The notes under the pieces are model-generated. The model did not search any database. It was given only the letters and a program-made list of their open reading frames with translations, and was not told the origin of the DNA. Positions 61,021-64,000 of a stretch of DNA of 64,000 nt are shown here, in pieces. Origin of the DNA: JBOFGK01 sp051649085 (GTDB taxonomy: Bacteria > Bacillota_I > Bacilli_A > UBA3375). Where the stretch lies: assembly GCA_051649085.1 (NCBI GenBank), contig JBOFGK010000044.1, forward strand, positions 1-64,000. The letters are read 5' to 3'. Each line of letters starts with the position of its first letter. Positions within the stretch are counted from its first letter, which is position 1. A program made the translations under genes and the position numbers.

Positions 61021-61105
61021 TACTTTCAAGTTTTTTAAGTAATAAAGTATAATTTTCTGAAATATATTATATAATATAATTGTTAAAAAAAATGGAGGAA
61101 TATAA

Positions 61106-61708
61106 ATGATTGAATTAATTAAATTACCATATGCATATGATGCATTGGAACCAGTTTTAGATAAAGAAACAATGGAAATTCACCATTCGAAGCACCACAA
61201 TACTTATGTGACGAATGTGAAAAATGCTATTACAGGAACTGAGCATGAAGGAAAAAGTTTAGAAGAATTATTGACGTCAATTGATAGTCTTGATGCTTCA
61301 ATTCAAACAGTAATTAGAAATAATGCAGGTGGAGTTCACAACCATAACTTATTTTTCACAAGTTTAACACCGGGTGGATCAAAATTACCAAGCGGTGCTT
61401 TAGCGACAGCAATTGATGCTAAATTTGGAAGCCTTGAAAACTTAGTAGAAGAATTAAAAAAAGGTGGAGTTTCTCGTTTTGGATCAGGTTGGTCTTGGCT
61501 AGTTGTAAATAACGGAGAATTAGAAGTTATGACTACTCCAAATCAAGATTCACCAATCATGGAAGGAAAAACACCAATTTTCGGAATCGATGTTTGGGAA
61601 CATGCATATTACTTGAAATTCCAAAACCGTCGTCCAGATTATCTTACAGCAATTTTTGATGTAGTTTGTTGGGAAACAGTTGCTAAAAGATTTGAAGAAG
61701 CAAACTAG
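61106..61708 (+). CDS. sodA: Superoxide dismutase, Fe/Mn family
   Basis: 200 residues. Converts superoxide to hydrogen peroxide and oxygen. Metal ligands are His26 (EIHHSKHH), a His in GGVHNHNLFF, and Asp/His in GIDVWEHAYYL. The second-sphere Gln is in TPNQDSPIM, the position favoured in manganese enzymes, so I call it Mn-type with caution, since metal choice is hard to read from sequence. Complete, with GGAGG upstream. Its presence indicates exposure to oxygen. It is followed by a small gene whose ribosome site overlaps its stop codon. Confidence 0.94.
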   Translation: MIELIKLPYAYDALEPVLDKETMEIHHSKHHNTYVTNVKNAITGTEHEGKSLEELLTSIDSLDASIQTVIRNNAGGVHNHNLFFTSLTPGGSKLPSGALATAIDAKFGSLENLVEELKKGGVSRFGSGWSWLVVNNGELEVMTTPNQDSPIMEGKTPIFGIDVWEHAYYLKFQNRRPDYLTAIFDVVCWETVAKRFEEAN

Positions 61709-61716
61709 GAGTTTCA

Positions 61717-62109
61717 TTGGATTTTTCAAAATTAAAATTAAAAACAGAAAAAATTGTCGGTTTTAACCTTGAAGAAGAACTTACAGAACAATTAAAAGCA
61801 ATATTTGAAATTTCACCAAAAGTAAACGCTGAAGAGCAATTACCTGTTATTGCTTTTGCAAAAACAACTAATGATATTGCTGTGCTTAATGATCAATTTG
61901 ATGTACTTTCTGACGAGTTTGATCAAATAATTTGGGTTATTTATCCAAAAGGAACTTCAAAGAAATATAAAGGTCAAGTTGAAATTAATCGTAACTCGTT
62001 TTTTCAAGCATTTGAAAACCTTGGAATAACTGCAGTAAGTAATGTTGCAATCGATGAAGATTTATCAGCAATCCGTTTTAGATTCAGAAAATATAGTAGT
62101 AAAAAATAA
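61717..62109 (+). CDS. DUF3052-like protein of unknown function
   Basis: 130 residues starting at TTG; the ribosome site AGGAG overlaps the sod stop codon, so the two are coupled. The N-terminal half is charged with one helix (EEELTEQLKAIF); the rest reads like a small alpha/beta fold (DQIIWVIYPKGTSKKYKG ... FFQAFENLGITAVSNVAI ... AIRFRFRKY). The pattern of a D-x-[IV]-[IV]-W-V-[IVY] strand followed by a late LG-I-x-x-V strand resembles DUF3052, a family without a known function. Weak match; it may simply be a hypothetical protein. Confidence 0.6.
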   Translation: MDFSKLKLKTEKIVGFNLEEELTEQLKAIFEISPKVNAEEQLPVIAFAKTTNDIAVLNDQFDVLSDEFDQIIWVIYPKGTSKKYKGQVEINRNSFFQAFENLGITAVSNVAIDEDLSAIRFRFRKYSSKK

Positions 62110-62170
62110 ACTTAAGTAAAATTAAGATTTAAAAAATGAAAATAGTATTTAAGATTAAAAAAATATAAAA

Positions 62171-62211
62171 AGAGCATATCCTAAAAGTTTTAATGGCTTG
62201 GGATATGCTCT
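62171..62211. terminator. Bidirectional terminator between the DUF3052-like gene and the GntR gene
   Basis: Perfect 11-bp stem AGAGCATATCC/GGATATGCTCT with a 19-base loop between converging genes; T-rich on both sides. Confidence 0.75.
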
Positions 62212-62303
62212 CTTTTCAATCATCATGACTAATTGATCAATAGAAGTTAATTAAAAAAACTTAAAAATTGAGGTCTAACACATTGGTATTTAATATTTAC
62301 AAA

Positions 62304-63002
62304 TTAATCAAAATAAGTAATATTTTTAAAGTTAAATGTTCGATAATTATATTTCGTAATTGAATATTGAAAGCGTGTTTCATCATCCAAATAAGCAAGT
62401 TGTTCTAAAACAACCATTACTTCATTTGTAGAAACATCAAGAATTAAATAATCATTATCATCAGCTAAGCAAGTTGAGAAATAATCATGAGTTCTCGAAA
62501 TCTTTAAATTTAACTGGTTAGTAATATATTCATAGATAGAATCTGCACAAATTTCCAGTGTAAGTTTAGGAATTATTTGAACAGGAATATATGAATGTTC
62601 GTAGCGATTTGGTTGATTGTCCAAATAGCGAACACGAATAATTTCATAAACTTCTGCCTCTTTTTCAATTTGCAATAACTCTGCAACATCATGAGGACAA
62701 GTAATAACTCTAAATCTAAAAACTTCTGTTCGATAATTTGTATTAATATGGCTCTTTTTGAACCCGTGCATCTTTCTTTCATACTTAGAACTTAAAATAT
62801 TCACTTCTTTAATATAAATACCACTCCCCTGTTGCTTAAAAATAATATTTTCTTCAACAAGTAAATTCAATGCATGCTTGATAGTAATTTTACTAACATT
62901 ATATTGTTCAACAAGTTGATTTTCAGTCGGTAGTTTATTTGTATAAGTTCCTTTTATAATTTTTTCGCGTAAATCATCGGCAACAATTAAATATTTTTTC
63001 AT
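62304..63002 (-). CDS. GntR/HutC-family transcriptional regulator with UTRA domain
   Basis: 232 residues from the ATG at 63000-63002 (GGAGGT upstream; an in-frame TTG 12 bases earlier lies inside the ribosome site). The N-terminal winged helix (KIIKGTYTNKLPTENQLVEQYNVSKITIKHALNLL) is typical of GntR regulators; the C-terminal UTRA domain (about 90-230) binds small effectors, often sugar phosphates. It is divergent from a family 1 glycosidase gene with a near-palindromic site in between, the usual arrangement for a local repressor of a beta-glucoside gene relieved by the phosphorylated sugar. Effector not identified. Confidence 0.9.
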   Translation of the reverse strand: MKKYLIVADDLREKIIKGTYTNKLPTENQLVEQYNVSKITIKHALNLLVEENIIFKQQGSGIYIKEVNILSSKYERKMHGFKKSHINTNYRTEVFRFRVITCPHDVAELLQIEKEAEVYEIIRVRYLDNQPNRYEHSYIPVQIIPKLTLEICADSIYEYITNQLNLKISRTHDYFSTCLADDNDYLILDVSTNEVMVVLEQLAYLDDETRFQYSITKYNYRTFNFKNITYFD

Positions 63003-63037
63003 TAATACCTCCAACCATAAAATTGGTTATGAAATGT

Positions 63038-63061
63038 TATAATTGATTATAACCAATTATA
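63038..63061. promoter_or_regulatory. Operator candidate in the GntR-glycosidase intergenic region
   Basis: TATAATTGATTATAACC followed by AATTATA: a 24-bp palindrome with one mismatched pair. It contains a TATAAT on the minus strand, so it overlaps the promoter of the regulator gene. A second partial copy, AATTGGTTAT with TTATAATT, lies at 63021-63044. Confidence 0.65.
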
Positions 63062-63100
63062 GCATTTTATTTATATAGATAGGGAAAAAAATGGTTCGAA

Positions 63101-63129
63101 TTGCACATTATGATATTATATGATACTAT
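63101..63129 (+). promoter_or_regulatory. Promoter of the glycosidase gene
   Basis: TTGCAC (63101-63106), 17 bases, TACTAT (63124-63129) preceded by TGA. TATACAA/TTGTATA at 63127-63154 forms an inverted repeat over the start site and may be another operator. Confidence 0.6.
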
Positions 63130-63184
63130 ACAATTATTAAAACAAAGTTGTATAAAAATTCAATTATACTAAGAAAGGTAAAAG

Positions 63185-64000
63185 ATGAAATATAAATTTC
63201 CAGAAAAATTTTGGTGGGGTGCTGCAACAAGTGGGATTCAAACTGAAGGGAATAAAAATCAAGTGAATCAATCAATTTGGGAACTCTGGTATGAAAAAAA
63301 CCCTGAACAATTTAGTTTGGGTATTGGACCTCACTCAGTTTGTGAGACTTATTCTCGATATGAAGAAGATGTGGAGTTAATGCAAAAGATTAACCTAAAC
63401 TCCCTTAGAACTTCTATCCAATGGTCTAGGTTAATTAAAGATTTTGAAACATTTGAAGTAGACCAAGATGCAGTTGTTTTCTATAAAGACTATTTTCACA
63501 AAATGCGTGAAGCTGGCGTTGAGCCTGTTGTAAACTTGTATCATTTCGATATGCCAAGAATCCTACAAGAACAGTATGGGGGATTTGAAAGTAAACATGT
63601 TGTTGACTTATTTGTTGGATATGCTCGCAAAGTATTTGAGTTATTTAACGATGATGTTAAATTTTTCACAACCTTTAATGAACCGATCGTTCCAGTTGAA
63701 GGTGGTTATTTCTATAATTTTCATTACCCGAATGTTAATGATGCCAAAACGGGAATTCAAGTCGCCTTTAATACAATGATCGCGCATGCAAAAGTTGTAC
63801 ATGCTTTTAAAGCAGGTAATTTTACTGGAGAAATTGGTGTGATATTGAACTTGACTCCATCATATCCAAAAAGTGATGATCCTTTGGATCTTGAAGCTGC
63901 TCATTTAGCAGACTTATTTTTCAACCGAAGCTTTCTTGATCCCTTTGTAAAAGGTCAATTTCCAAACGAGTTAAAGCAAATTCTAGCTAAATATGAAATG
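63185..64000 (+). CDS. Glycoside hydrolase family 1, 6-phospho-beta-glucosidase type, partial (3' end outside window)
   Basis: The first 272 residues are visible. FPEKFWWGAATSGIQTEG is the usual family 1 opening (residue Q of the sugar-binding site), then SLRTSIQWSRL, NLYHFDMP and FFTTFNEPIVPVEGGY, in which the Glu of NEP is the acid/base catalyst. The nucleophile motif (xTENG) lies beyond the window. In Bacillota such enzymes split phosphorylated beta-glucosides brought in by the PTS; that is supported only by the adjoining GntR/HutC regulator. AAAGG-type ribosome site before the ATG at 63185. Confidence 0.9.
   Translation, partial: MKYKFPEKFWWGAATSGIQTEGNKNQVNQSIWELWYEKNPEQFSLGIGPHSVCETYSRYEEDVELMQKINLNSLRTSIQWSRLIKDFETFEVDQDAVVFYKDYFHKMREAGVEPVVNLYHFDMPRILQEQYGGFESKHVVDLFVGYARKVFELFNDDVKFFTTFNEPIVPVEGGYFYNFHYPNVNDAKTGIQVAFNTMIAHAKVVHAFKAGNFTGEIGVILNLTPSYPKSDDPLDLEAAHLADLFFNRSFLDPFVKGQFPNELKQILAKYEM

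Noticed and set aside
1..64000. tRNA or rRNA genes, insertion sequences or integrases
   Set aside because: I saw no cloverleaf with a T-loop GGTTCAAATCC-like core, no rRNA sequence and no transposase or recombinase reading frame in the window.

Overview
The window is AT-rich bacterial chromosome with short intergenic gaps, strong AGGAGG-type ribosome sites, many TGn-extended -10 promoters and the standard genetic code. The MurT-GatD pair (lipid II amidation), a divIC-tilS-hpt-ftsH-tsaE cluster, VanY, VanZ and GlmS point to a walled low-GC Gram-positive (Bacillota, perhaps an Erysipelotrichia- or Culicoidibacter-like lineage). That placement is inferred from gene content, not from a search.

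Layout. 1-2704 (minus): a partial UbiA-family prenyltransferase and two tandem membrane-anchored proline-iminopeptidase-like hydrolases. 2934-5527: an unknown secreted protein and a fused MacB/FtsX-like ABC transporter. 5574-7608 (minus): gatD and murT. 7872-9638: glmS. 10130-11260: a secreted AA10 lytic polysaccharide monooxygenase with an FnIII domain and a chitin-binding-like module. 11261-12296: a long gap holding a small orphan transcription unit with an HPr-like relic. 12297-32438: a single gene for a 6713-residue surface protein with about 29 long modules (about 195 aa) followed by five short ones (about 85 aa) and a C-terminal membrane anchor. 32602-33801: three tandem small secreted proteins whose core resembles the C-terminal module of the monooxygenase. 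34026-37173: MFS, HAD phosphatase, MFS. 37578-44549: a complete type IC restriction locus, hsdM-hsdS-prrC-hsdR, with an anticodon nuclease between hsdS and hsdR. 44869-49125: the str operon rpsL-rpsG-fusA-tuf. 49199-50032: VanY peptidase. 50139-54683: divIC-tilS-hpt-ftsH-tsaE. 54746-56041: ferredoxin, dUTPase, VanZ-like protein. 56449-59075: a lactococcin-972-type ABC transporter pair. 59321-62109: a small membrane protein (minus), ispG (minus), superoxide dismutase and a DUF3052-like protein. 62304-64000: a GntR/HutC repressor divergent from a family 1 glycosidase that runs off the end.

How it fits together. One theme is the cell surface and chitin: the monooxygenase, the three small binding-module proteins and the giant protein lie in one 24 kb block, each unit with its own strong promoter, which fits life on an arthropod or other chitin-rich surface. 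The second theme is phage defence. The hsd locus has the same gene order as the E. coli EcoprrI/PrrC system, its HsdS carries an in-frame array of four 12-bp repeats in the spacer between target-recognition domains, and the island is bracketed by two nearly identical terminator hairpins, suggesting it arrived as a cassette next to the str operon. The rest is housekeeping: cell wall (murT/gatD, glmS, vanY), translation, division, isoprenoid and redox genes.
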